From contig JAISKI010000038.1 in the NCBI GenBank assembly GCA_031261265.1, forward strand, positions 1 to 30,722: a stretch of DNA of 30,722 nt. Reading direction: 5' to 3'. How positions within the stretch are numbered: the first letter of the stretch is position 1; every line of letters begins with the position of its first letter. Of the stretch, positions 10,150 to 17,570 are shown piece after piece. This DNA is from Candidatus Peribacteria bacterium (GTDB lineage: Bacteria > Patescibacteria > JAEDAM01 > Absconditabacterales > Absconditicoccaceae). Position numbers and translations under genes: made by a program. Below the pieces are notes generated by a model. That model saw only the letters and a list, made by a program, of their open reading frames with translations. It made no database searches and had not been told where the DNA came from.

Positions 10150-11454
10150 ATGTACTTCGCCGTCATCGGAAACCACCCCGAAATCACCCTCAAAGAACTC
10201 CAACTTATCCACCCAAAAAATCTAGAAAAAAAATCTGATCACCTCATCACTTTCGACACCAACGAACCCGACCAACTCCCCAATCTCGCCTCCCTCATCA
10301 AACGAGGTCTGATTTTTCCACAAAATGAATTAGGAAAAATCCTCTGAAATACAAGTTGCGGTTCTCCCCATACAACGGGCAGGGAAGAGGACGAAGTAGG
10401 GACAGGGCTTGCTCTGTCCGATAAGGACGACAGAAGAGGGGTTTGTACCAAAAGAATCCTCTGAATAGCAGACAAAAATATGGGAATCAACCTAAAGAAA
10501 CAATACAAAATGAAGAGGTTCAAACAAGTCGATATCCTCCATACCGATATGGAAGTGAGAAATAAAGGGATAGAACTCATTAAAATCCCAACGAATCATT
10601 GAACCCCCTGACAAGGGGGTGCCGACTCGGTCTCGTGACAACGGACAGGCGGGGGTTTATACGGACTCGTTCAAGGTTACCAAAATATCAAACTATACGA
10701 AGTCGTAGATTTCGAGAAACCCGCCCGCAGTATGCAAACAGGAATGATGCCAGCAAAACTCACCCACACCCTCATCAATATCGCACTTTCCTACAATAAA
10801 AATGCTTCCCTCATTTTCGACCCTTTCTGCTGAACGGGAACTACGGGCTTCATCGCCAACGCCCTCGGCTACAACTTCATCGGCTCTGACATCAAACTCA
10901 ACCTCGCCCTAACAAATGAACAACGACGAAGACAACAGTGAACGGTTTCCCCCTATTGAGGGGGAAGAGCGAAGCGAGGGGGTTTCAATAAAGACCTTCT
11001 TTTCCAGTTCACCGAACAAGACATCTCCAAACCCCTCAATCCCACAGCTTTCTCACCTCTTTTATTACCCCCTGCGAGAGGGGTCGCCAAAGGCGGGGGG
11101 GCTACCCTCATTGTCACCGAAGGACGACTTGGACCTGTCATCAAACAAACCACCACTCCTGCTGAAATCCAAGAATACCAACGCCGAGTAAAAAACCTCT
11201 ACCTCCAATTCATTCAGACTATTACCGACTTTTTCCCAAAAGACAAAAAACCTGTAATGGTCTTCACAATCCCCATCTATCTCGGACAAGGTACCCCCCT
11301 TATGGAGGGGGGCGGTTCCGAAGGAACGAGGGGTTTCATTGAAGAACAGATTTCTTCTCTCACTTCCCAGCTCTGACGAAAAATGGAAACCCTAGATGAA
11401 GTCTATAAAAGAGAAAATCAAAAAGTCTGAAGAAAAATCATCATCTTGCAGTAA
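10150..11454 (+). CDS. TRM11-like RNA methyltransferase, with repeat insertions
   Basis: A 434-aa code-25 protein (TAA 11452, ten TGA-Gly). The N-terminus MYFAVIGNHPEITLKELQL resembles the start of the archaeal TrmG10/TRM11 group. The SAM-binding motif DPFCGTGTTGFIANALGYNFIGSDI (from about residue 224) has its first glycine as TGA 10831 and fits the Rossmann MTase core of tRNA guanine-N2 methyltransferases. The usual catalytic (N/D)PPY motif is not obvious; the equivalent region reads TLIVTEGRLGP, as in Trm11-like proteins with altered motifs. Five GC-rich palindromic repeats interrupt the protein in frame (10351-10444, 10602-10659, 10943-10985, 11066-11101, 11291-11335), adding low-complexity Gly/Arg-rich loops. 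The frame is intact throughout, so the gene is probably functional. It is followed after 4 nt by an RsuA-type gene, so an RNA-modification operon is likely. Confidence 0.75.
10351..10444 (+). repeat. Palindromic repeat (family B), in frame
   Basis: Lies inside the methyltransferase near residues 68-98. It begins AAGTTGCGGTTCTCCCC and ends AGAAGAGGGGTTT, with an inner hairpin GGACAGGGCTTGCTCTGTCC. Its 3' half is clearly homologous to the intergenic copy at 13141-13222. It keeps the reading frame. Confidence 0.75.
10602..10659 (+). repeat. Palindromic repeat (family A), in frame
   Basis: Begins ACCCCCTGACAAGGGGGT and ends GGCGGGGGTTT, with a middle segment unlike other copies. It encodes a Gly/Gln/Thr-rich loop near residues 151-170 of the methyltransferase; two of its codons are TGA-Gly. 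Confidence 0.75.
10943..10985 (+). repeat. Palindromic repeat (family A), in frame
   Basis: TTTCCCCCTATTGAGGGGGA, then AGAGCGAAGCGAGGGGGTTT, inside the methyltransferase after the SAM-binding region (near residues 265-279). Codes for a Gly/Arg-rich insert. Confidence 0.8.
11066..11101 (+). repeat. Palindromic repeat (family A), in frame
   Basis: TTACCCCCTGCGAGAGGGGT, then CGCCAAAGGCGGGGGG. Lies immediately before the TLIVTEG strand of the methyltransferase (near residues 306-318). Confidence 0.75.
11291..11335 (+). repeat. Palindromic repeat (family A), in frame
   Basis: ACCCCCCTTATGGAGGGGGG hairpin, then GGTTCCGAAGGAAC hairpin, then GAGGGGTTT. Adds about 15 residues near position 382-396 of the methyltransferase, after the TIPIYLGQG strand. 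Confidence 0.8.
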
Positions 11455-11458
11455 ACCC

Positions 11459-12169
11459 ATGCACATCCTCCATTATCTCCAAACCACTCAACACCTTTCC
11501 CGTCGCACGATTGTAGACCTCATCAAAAAGGGTCAGATTTTGGTAAATGATCAAAAAGTGGAATCCTTCAAACACGAACTTGTTTCAGGAGATGAGGTCC
11601 AAGTACCGTTCAACATAAGTTGCGTTTCCCCCTGACAAGGGGGAGGGAGCGAAGCGGAAGGGGGTTTGTCAGAACAAAAACTCCTCCTCTTCAATAAACC
11701 CAAAGGCTATGTCGTCTCCAAGTCCGACCCTCACAACAAAACCATCTACGAACTCCTTCCCCCAGAATTTCACTCCTATTATTATATCGGAAGGCTGGAC
11801 AAAGAGAGCAGGGGACTCGTCCTCCTGACAAACTCTCCCGAACTAGTGCATCAGTACGAGCACCCCAAATTCCAAGTCGAGAAAGAGTATCTCATTCAGC
11901 TTTCTTCTCCTTTTTCTTCTGCCGACCAACAGAAAGCAAAAAGCTGAATCCGTGATGAAGACGACCTCTTAAAATTCAAAGCCGTTGTTCCGACTTCGCT
12001 CCCATTGCAATATAAGATTACACTCACCGAGGGGAAGAAGAGGCATATTAGGAGAGTGATAAAGGCGTTGGGATATGAGTTGTTGGATTTACAGAGAGTG
12101 AAGGAAGGGGAGTATTATTTGGGAGATTTAAAGGAAGGGGAGTGGAGTATAACATTGCCGAAGGAATAA
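11459..12169 (+). CDS. RsuA/RluB-family pseudouridine synthase
   Basis: A 236-aa enzyme that isomerises uridine in rRNA. ATG 11459 gives an S4 RNA-binding domain at the very N-terminus (MHILHYLQTTQHLSRRTIVD through KKGQILVND); the upstream ATG at 11396 overlaps the methyltransferase and adds nothing family-like. The catalytic motif is GRLDKESRGLVLLTN, with Asp in the expected place, and KKRHIRRVIKALGYELLDL plus LGDLKEGEW match the family's C-terminal motifs. TGA-Gly at 11633 and 11945. A palindromic repeat (11616-11667) is inserted in frame in the linker between the S4 domain and the catalytic domain, which begins KLLLFNKPKGYV. Likely co-transcribed with the methyltransferase. Confidence 0.88.
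11616..11667 (+). repeat. Palindromic repeat (family A), in frame
   Basis: AAGTTGCGTTTCCCCCTGAC, AAGGGGGAGGGAGCGAAGCG and AAGGGGGTTT, within the pseudouridine synthase linker. The 5' AAGTTGCG is shared with the insertion at 10351, which helps define the element's left end. Confidence 0.8.
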
Positions 12170-12191
12170 AATATAAATCTCTTCATTTGGT

Positions 12192-12236
12192 GTTGACTTT
12201 ATATAGCAAAAATATATAATGATAGCGTAAGTCAAC
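12192..12236 (+). promoter_or_regulatory. Strong promoter with flanking inverted repeat
   Basis: The -35 TTGACT (12193-12198), 16-bp spacer and -10 TATAAT (12215-12220) form a near-consensus promoter. GTTGACTT (12192-12199) and AAGTCAAC (12229-12236) are a perfect 8-bp inverted repeat that overlaps the -35 box and the start region, as an operator would. Confidence 0.75.
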
Positions 12237-12272
12237 CCTATGTGGTGACATTTTACCTCTTATACTAACATT

Positions 12273-12497
12273 ATGACTAACTTCAATTCCTCTTTAACTA
12301 CAGATAATCTTCCAGAAGGAAAGACTGCATCTAATATAGTAGCAGAAGAAATTCTCAATTTATGAAAGAAAACAGAAGAAGAGATCGCTGAAATGGTTGC
12401 ACTAATCAAGTGTGGTACTATTTCTTACAAAGATGTCCCTGAAGATCAAAGAAAAAGGGTTGATGAAGCATACAAGAGTATGTTTAAGAAGGGGTAG
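12273..12497 (+). CDS. Small hypothetical protein (74 aa)
   Basis: A short gene with its own promoter and its own terminator. ATG 12273 to TAG 12495 with one TGA-Gly (near 12363). The product is helical and charged, starting MTNFNSSLTTDNLPEG, with a middle EEIAEMVALIKCGTISYKDV and a basic end MFKKG. There is no signal peptide or membrane segment. I do not recognise it. The near-consensus promoter with an operator-like inverted repeat suggests a well expressed and regulated gene. Confidence 0.7.
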
Positions 12498-12503
12498 GTA
12501 GAG

Positions 12504-12528
12504 TCCCGCAGAAATGCGGGATTTTTTT
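12504..12528 (+). terminator. Intrinsic terminator
   Basis: TCCCGCA (12504-12510), GAAA loop, TGCGGGA (12515-12521), then seven T. A textbook terminator for the 74-aa gene. Confidence 0.9.
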
Positions 12529-12594
12529 CTTCTGGAAATTTCTATTGAAACCTATATAATTCAAGCAATATCCGCTTTATCATCTCTCTCCCAA

Positions 12595-13053
12595 ATGTAC
12601 CCAAAATCCCTCCTCCGAATTCTGCTTTCTCTTCTCATCCTCCTTATTGGAGGCTACCTTCTTTTCACAACTCGTAAAATCCCAGCTTCCCCTCAAATCT
12701 GTTGCAACGACCAATGCTTCACCATCGAACTCGCACAAACTCCAGAAGAAAGACAAATCTGACTGATGTACCGCGAAACTCTCCCAGACGATGCAGGAAT
12801 GCTCTTCGTTTTCCCAGATGAAGCCACCCACTCTTTCCGAATGAAGAATACCCTCATTCCCCTCGATATGCTCCGACTCAATACAGATTTTCAAATCGTG
12901 GATATCCAAGAAACAGAACCTTGCACGGCTGACCCGTGTCCTTCCTACCTTCCCGCTGAAAAAGCTCAATATGTATTGGAACTCAATCAAGGAAGTAGTA
13001 AAAAGAATGGGATTCAGATTGGGGATAAGTGCGGTTTGTTAATTGACGAATAG
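12595..13053 (+). CDS. DUF192 protein, membrane-anchored
   Basis: A 152-aa protein. The ATG at 12595 gives a basic start and a hydrophobic N-terminal segment (LLRILLSLLILLIGGYLLF), so it is a signal anchor or signal peptide and the domain is outside the membrane. The DUF192 (PF02643) domain follows: GLMYRETLPDDAGMLFVF, then FRMKNTLIPLDMLRL, then a C-terminal VLELNQGSSKKNGIQIGD. The Gly of GLMYR is TGA 12760. CCNDQC and the later TEPCTADPCP hold Cys pairs that could be disulfides or bind metal. A TATAAT at 12555-12560 with a weak TGGAAA 16 bp upstream may be its promoter. The biochemical role of DUF192 is not settled. Confidence 0.88.
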
Positions 13054-13070
13054 CCCTTTGTGTGTTAATA

Positions 13071-13112
13071 GCCCCCTCTCACTTCGTTCGTTTTCCCCCT
13101 AGCAGGGGGATT
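13071..13112 (-). repeat. Palindromic GC-rich repeat (family A)
   Basis: Minus-strand copy: ATCCCCCTGCTAGGGGGA, ACGAACGAAGTGAGAGGGGG. Closely similar to the copy at 3638-3680. Intergenic. Confidence 0.75.
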
Positions 13113-13140
13113 AAAAATAGGAATTTCTTTATTTTGTTCT

Positions 13141-13222
13141 AGCCGATGTATCGGCTGAGAGGGAGGAGGACAAGTAGGGATAGGGCTCGTCCCTATCCGA
13201 GGAGGACGACGGAAGAGGGGTT
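13141..13222 (+). repeat. Palindromic repeat (family B), intergenic
   Basis: An AGCCGATGTATCGGCT hairpin is followed by GAGGACAAGTAGGG, an inner GGATAGGGCTCGTCCCTATCC hairpin region and GAAGAGGGGTT. Its right part matches the in-gene copy at 10351-10444. Confidence 0.75.
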
Positions 13223-13330
13223 AAAATCATCAAAATTACCAAAAAACACACAAAAACACAAAAAATCCGTTCCTAAAATCCAGCTTTAAAAGCCTATTTT
13301 ATTTCACAGATAAAAAAAGTGCCAAAAAAT

Positions 13331-13358
13331 TTGCATTATTTTTTTTTGTGATTATAAT
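13331..13358 (+). promoter_or_regulatory. Promoter of the 2.2-kb non-coding unit
   Basis: The -35 TTGCAT (13331-13336), 16-bp spacer and perfect -10 TATAAT (13353-13358). No ORF begins downstream, so transcription from about 13365 would yield a non-coding RNA. The 6S-like RNA has the same -35 (TTGCAT) and spacer. Confidence 0.75.
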
Positions 13359-13408
13359 AATACCGTCATCAAGAAAACACCTCAAAAATGTTTCCTCCGA
13401 TGGCTAAT

Positions 13409-14214
13409 GGAAGAATGATCTTTACCACCTATTTGCTATCATTTGTACTTGGTATTCTCCTTGAAAGAGTTCTCTTACGGTGTTACTCCCTGGTAATATC
13501 TCGAAGATGCTCGAGAATATCCTCGCTTACCTCCGTGCTGACTTGTTCATCACGATCTGAGTAAAGGAGAGAATGGTATCTGAAAAAAATCGAAATGCCT
13601 AGATTCTGCTTTGTTCTCTGTTCAGTATTCTACAAAATTAGGAACTGTTCAAAGCTATCAAAGTAGTCCTTGTTTGTTTATCACTTATGAGGAAAAGTAT
13701 CTAGCGTGTGTTCCCCTATGAAAGAGAGGTATTTGCTGGCATCACTCCAGTAGAGTTTTAACCTTCTCGACACTCATGAACGTGCAAATCGTTCTGTTTA
13801 GTCCCCAGAAATTCAGAGAAATCTGGTTTCGTTATAGAGATTTCATAGGATCAACCTTTAAAAAGTTGCTTTATGTTCGAGAGAGACGTCATAAAGGTAC
13901 ATAACTATCTGCATTGAGAATACTATTCTGATTACAAAGTCTTCAACCCTGTGTTTCGGTATATACCTTTCAAAAGAAGGTTTCCCTACGGAGTTCAGTG
14001 AGTGAATGATTAAAAATATAGCAACAATATTTCTTCACTAGAAAGTAGAGCTTCTCACAATTACAAAAGGTTGTAGGAACTGTCCTTTCAAAAGTTGGTT
14101 TACCCCAGCTGAGAGATGATTGTTTGACTTCATTGCAAGATGAAGTAAAGGCATAGGTGTTAGTAGAATCTTCCTATACGGTTTGACAGCGGTTTTAAGT
14201 TGTTTAACCATATA
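13409..14214 (+). repeat. ncRNA tandem unit 1 (806 nt)
   Basis: Starts GGAAGAATGATCTTTA and ends with the CTTCCTATA..TATAGGAAG hairpin. Shared with unit 2: a CAGT-A-TTCTA..TAGGA-ACTG hairpin at 13623-13647 (unit 2: CAGC..GCTG, a compensatory T-A to C-G change), the stretch AGAAATCTGGTTTCGTTAT, and CCTTTAAAAAG. TAGGAACTGT occurs twice (about 13638 and 14074). Confidence 0.7.
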
Positions 14215-15025
14215 GGAAGAGTGGTCTTTAAAAGATATATGGGTAATCCCTTTGTGCTTAGTAGTGTCATTAAAGGATTTGTAAATGTCTTCCTCCCGAG
14301 GAGATACCTACACGTCTGATACCATTCTCACTTGTCCGCAAGGATAAAGGATTTACTTGCAGAGGAAACAAATCGAGATGCCTTGGTTCTTCAGTGTTAT
14401 GAGTTCAGCATTCTACAAAAATAGGAGCTGTACACATCTATCATTGGAGTTCTTGTATGCTTATCACTTACAAGAACAACTATCAAGCATATCTTACCTA
14501 CTATAAAAGAAAAGTTATTGTAAAGCATCAATCTTTATGAGTTTTAACACTTTTCGGCACTAAAGGATGTGAAAATCATTCTTAGGAGCTTCCAGAAATG
14601 AGAGAAATCTGATTTCGTTATGAGTATTTATAGTCAGAGCCTTTAAAAAAGCTGTATTCAAGTGAAAGAGACGCTTGTATATGAAGATATAACTGTATTA
14701 AGACTGCTAGTAAGAGTACAATCTATTCAACCGTGCGATTAACCTTGTACGTTGTGAATGGCAAACTGGATACCACAATTTATCTGTAAAGAAAGTACTG
14801 ATTTCTTAATTTCAAAAGAATTAGGAACTGTATCTCTCAAATAATGACTTTGCTTCTGCAGTGTTCATTAGAGATGGGTTGTTTACGAAGCCTTCAGGTC
14901 TGCCTGATACTTCAGGGTTGTTAAAGTATTCCTTCATCGGTTGCTTTAATAGAATGTAAGATATATCTTTTATTCACCTTCCTATTTTCTTGAGTCGTTT
15001 TCTTGTGAGACTGCTTGAGAAAATA
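14215..15025 (+). repeat. ncRNA tandem unit 2 (811 nt)
   Basis: Starts GGAAGAGTGGTCTTTA. Colinear with unit 1 over its length: ATCGAGATGCCT, GTTCAGCATTCTACAAAAATA, GCTTATCACTTA, AGTTTTAAC and AGAAATCTGATTTCGTTAT occur in the same order. The CCTGATACTTCAGG hairpin (14903-14916) is shared exactly with unit 3. Confidence 0.7.
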
Positions 15026-15545
15026 GGAAGATTGGTCTTTATTATGTATATGGTTAAATTCATTTGTAATTGGTAGTGATATCTTAAAAGATAAAGATGT
15101 TGTACTGTTTTACTTCCCAAGTAAAATATCGATAACCTCTATTACTATCGTCACTTGTCTCTGTTTATAGCATTCTGTGCTATAAGCTCATGATAAAGAA
15201 CTGGTTGCCTCTTTGTTTAGCTTCATCGTTAAATAAATACAATTATGATTACAAATCAGCTTTCTTTCAACAATAGTTGGATTTGAGTTGCTCAAAAAGG
15301 AGTTTCGTATGATATCTTTAGAGAAGTATTGCTTCCCGATCTCAAAACGGTTTGGAATGTAGTAATTCAATTCATAGCTTGTCTATGAGAGATAGTATAT
15401 TCAGAAGTTATTTAGGTTTGCCTGATACTTCAGGGGTAAGTGCTTTGAAATATTCTTATTTCTTTCGCTTACAGTTATAGGACATATACATTTAATTCTT
15501 CTTCCTAATTTGTATTTCATGCTTTCCCCAAAGTATGTAGTATGA
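15026..15545 (+). repeat. ncRNA tandem unit 3 (520 nt, shortened)
   Basis: Starts GGAAGATTGGTCTTTA and ends in the TTCTTCCT..AGGAAGAA hairpin. It is shorter than units 1 and 2; the middle part that aligns those two is mostly missing. CCTGATACTTCAGG recurs at 15421-15434. An inner hairpin CATGCTTT-CCCC-AAAGTATG (15518-15537) caps the last stem. Confidence 0.65.
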
Positions 15546-15553
15546 GGAAGAAA

Positions 15554-15581
15554 GTTTATCATCACTGATAAGCTTTTTTTT
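15554..15581 (+). terminator. Intrinsic terminator of the ncRNA
   Basis: GTTTATCA (15554-15561), TCAC loop, TGATAAGC (15566-15573), then eight T. It follows the last hairpin of unit 3 directly. Confidence 0.85.
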
Positions 15582-15692
15582 CATAAATAAAAAATCCTTC
15601 TACTATATTACATCCAAAATATCAGACAATATCACACCTCGAGCTTTCACCAGCCCAACCGTAGCCAATCCCAAAAAAAGCAAGTCAACATC

Positions 15693-15734
15693 AAGCTTTG
15701 CTGATGGGCCCCACTTGTGGGTGAAGCAAAGCTT
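15693..15734. repeat. Nested palindrome
   Basis: AAGCTTTGCT (15693-15702) pairs with AGCAAAGCTT (15725-15734). Inside, CCCAC (15710-15714) pairs with GTGGG (15717-15721). It is part of a GC-richer non-coding block between the large ncRNA and the nucleotidyltransferase gene. Confidence 0.7.
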
Positions 15735-15797
15735 CGTATTCCCAACTTCCATAGCAATACCCAACTCAGGGGCACTGAAAGCTCTTGGGTTTCTTTG

Positions 15798-15829
15798 CCT
15801 ACTTTCTTGTGCCAAGACAAGAAAGTAGG
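15798..15829. repeat. REP-like perfect palindrome
   Basis: CCTACTTTCTTGT (15798-15810), GCCAAG, ACAAGAAAGTAGG (15817-15829): a perfect 13-bp inverted repeat with a 6-nt loop. There is no T tract on either side, so it looks like a mobile repeat rather than a terminator. The stretch 15582-15931 holds this, the nested palindrome at 15693 and no convincing gene. Confidence 0.75.
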
Positions 15830-15931
15830 TCGCCGAAGGCAATGCTATATAAATACAAAAAAATCCCTTGAATAAAAAACAGCAAATCCTATTCTGAAAT
15901 CAGACTTTTACTTTCTAACAAAAAAAACACC

Positions 15932-16846
15932 ATGCCAATCACTCTCGTAATCCTCGCTGCTGGAATGGGTAGCAGATATGGTTGAGCTCTCAAACAAATT
16001 GACAGTTTCGGTCCCAACAACGAAATTCTTATGGAATATTCCCTCTATGATGCAATTAGAGCAGGCTTCACAAAAGTCATTTTCGTCATCAGAAGAGACT
16101 TTGAAGAAGAATTTAAAAGTCTGATTGGAAACAAACTTCATGGTAAAATCGAGGTAGAATTTGCTTTTCAAGAACTTACTAATTTGCCCCATGGATTTGA
16201 ACTTCCTGCTGAAAGACAAAAACCCCGAGGAACAGCTCATGCCGTGCTTTGTGCCACCCCTTTCATTCAGGAACCCTTTGCCGTAATCAACGCAGACGAT
16301 TTCTATGGCAGAGAAAGTTATCAAGTACTCGCAGATTTCCTTCGTAATCCTGCCAATACTAACAGTTGTTGTATCGTTTGATATACCTTATCAGAAGTAT
16401 TATCTGATCATGGAACCGTTTCCAGAGGGATTTGCGAACTAGACACAAGTGGACACTTAATCAAAGTTGTCGAAACAAAAAAAATCTACAAAGAAAATTG
16501 AAAAATTCTATTTGAACAGCCTGCGGAAGGGGGTTTCTATGCGAAGGAACTTTCACCAACTTCTCTTTGCTCTATGAATATGATGGGATTTACTCCCAAA
16601 ATCATCCCTTATTATGAGAGTTATTTCCGCGATTTTCTCACAGAAAATATCAATGACTCTAAAGCAGAATTTTATATGCCAGAGGTAGTTTCCAGATGGA
16701 TGAATGAGATCGGAGGGATAGTTGAGGTACTTCCCACTACTTCACAACGATTCGGTGTCACCTATCAAGAAGATAAAGAAGCAACAAAAGAGAGTATTGA
16801 AAAACTAATCAAAGCAGGGGAATATCCAGCAAATTTATGGAAGTAG
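15932..16846 (+). CDS. Nucleotidyltransferase (NDP-sugar type)
   Basis: A 304-aa protein in code 25 (TAG 16844; TGA-Gly near 15983, at 16379 and near 16499). The N-terminus MPITLVILAAGMGSRYGGALKQ is the nucleotide-binding signature of the NTP-transferase family (LAAGxGxR...K), and the second Gly of RYGG is TGA. FAVINADDFYG is the Asp-containing metal site. HGTVSRGICELDTSGHLIKVVE and the later FYMPEVVSRWM fit sugar-phosphate nucleotidyltransferases. The product, an activated sugar for envelope polysaccharide, is inferred from the family, and the sugar is unknown. It stands alone between non-coding blocks. A piece of its 3' end is duplicated downstream (16931-16959). Confidence 0.82.
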
Positions 16847-16930
16847 AAAAAAGAAGCAAAAGTCTGCTTCCTTTACCATATCGTTGAATTGCAGAAATAA
16901 TTACATTGCAATATCATTATTTTCGTTTTC

Positions 16931-16959
16931 GAAAACTGATCAAAGCAGGGGAATAGCCA
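16931..16959 (+). repeat. Partial duplicate of upstream gene 3' end
   Basis: Copies 16801-16829 (near the end of the nucleotidyltransferase, coding KLIKAGEYP) with two mismatches, 130 nt further on. It is a short tandem-duplication scar. The copy contains TAG and is not translated. Confidence 0.7.
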
Positions 16960-17028
16960 GAAAAAATCCATAAAATTAAAGAAAATAAAAAAGAAAGAAA
17001 AATTTCTAAAAAAGCCTAGATTAAAATT

Positions 17029-17526
17029 TTACCAAAAATATCCTCCAAAAATATCCTCTATCCTTCTTTGAGTTGGTCAGAATACTTTTTCAAATTTAAT
17101 GCTATTACGAAGTTTTTTATTAAGACCAAGAATCTTTGATGCATATTCTTTAGCAATATGCTCTCTATCATTTTCATTACTCCATTTATAGGTATTTGTA
17201 GACGAATGAGTATAATAGGCAGAGCTTTTATAAATAATATCTGTTATTTTACCTTCTGCATCAATAATTACATCTACTTCGTCAGTTCCACTTGGGTGAT
17301 GAGGAGTGTAGGGATAGGTACCATCAGAAATACTGCTACCTCGGTCAGTCCAATTATTTCTATAAATCTCTATCTCGCCTTTCCCTGTAATATTCCTATA
17401 CTTTTTAGGGAGGTCGGACGAATTAAGCTCATCAAGAAAAGATGAAATAGCCTCAACTTTCTTTCTAATTTTCTCTGGTGTATTAGGAGTTAAAAACTCT
17501 TTCGCTTTATTGAATGTTTCTTTCAT
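17029..17526 (-). CDS. Hypothetical protein (165 aa)
   Basis: Not recognised. Minus-strand ATG at 17526. Code 25 reads through TGA (17079-17077) and adds 16 residues to TAA at 17031-17029. The N-terminal half is helical and Lys/Glu-rich (MKETFNKAKEFLTPN). The central part is Tyr/His/Ser-rich: a short EVDVIIDAEGKITDIIYK beta-hairpin-like stretch follows TYPYTPHHPSGTD. No membrane helix or signal peptide is visible. Just upstream on the same strand is the 6S-like RNA. Confidence 0.65.
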
Positions 17527-17540
17527 AAGTAGATTGGTAA

Positions 17541-17570
17541 AATAATAAAAAGCACCCCCGCCGTGAGTGC
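17541..17570 (-). terminator. Intrinsic terminator of the 6S-like RNA
   Basis: On the minus strand GCACTC, a 7-nt loop, GGGTGC, then TTTTTATTATTTT. It ends the minus-strand RNA just before the hypothetical gene at 17526. Confidence 0.65.

Larger units (their letters stand above)
13365..15581 (+). ncRNA. Giant structured ncRNA, three tandem units
   Basis: About 2.2 kb with no credible ORF on either strand in code 11 or 25, bounded by a strong promoter (13331-13358) and an intrinsic terminator (15554-15581). It has three diverged tandem units, each opening with GGAAGAxTGxTCTTTA (13409, 14215, 15026) and ending in a long hairpin. Paired regions change while pairing is kept. The end hairpin is CTTCCTATA..TATAGGAAG (14170-14219) in unit 1, CTTCCTATTTTCT..AGAAAATAGGAAG (14978-15030) in unit 2 and TTCTTCCT..AGGAAGAA (15499-15552) in unit 3. 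An internal stem reads ACTTCAT/ATGAAGT (14127-14146), TTAAAGT/GCTTTAA (14921-14949) and GTAAGTG/CGCTTAC (15436-15472). GAACG/CGTTC (13778-13794) becomes AGGATG/CATTCT (14564-14582), with similar loops (TGCAAAT, TGAAAAT). I do not recognise a known class. The size brings GOLLD and ROOL RNAs to mind, but I see no specific match. Confidence 0.75.

Noticed and set aside
11396..11458. Earlier ATG for the pseudouridine synthase
   Set aside because: It would overlap the methyltransferase end by 59 nt and add a Lys/Ser-rich stretch before the S4 domain, which normally begins near residue 1.
15188..15370. Minus-strand ORF of 60 aa inside the ncRNA
   Set aside because: It lies within unit 3 of the structured RNA, is antisense to it, and has no counterpart in units 1 and 2.
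15603..15842. Minus-strand ORF of 79 aa
   Set aside because: Its N-terminal half is the translation of two palindromic repeats, and there is no family signal or leader.
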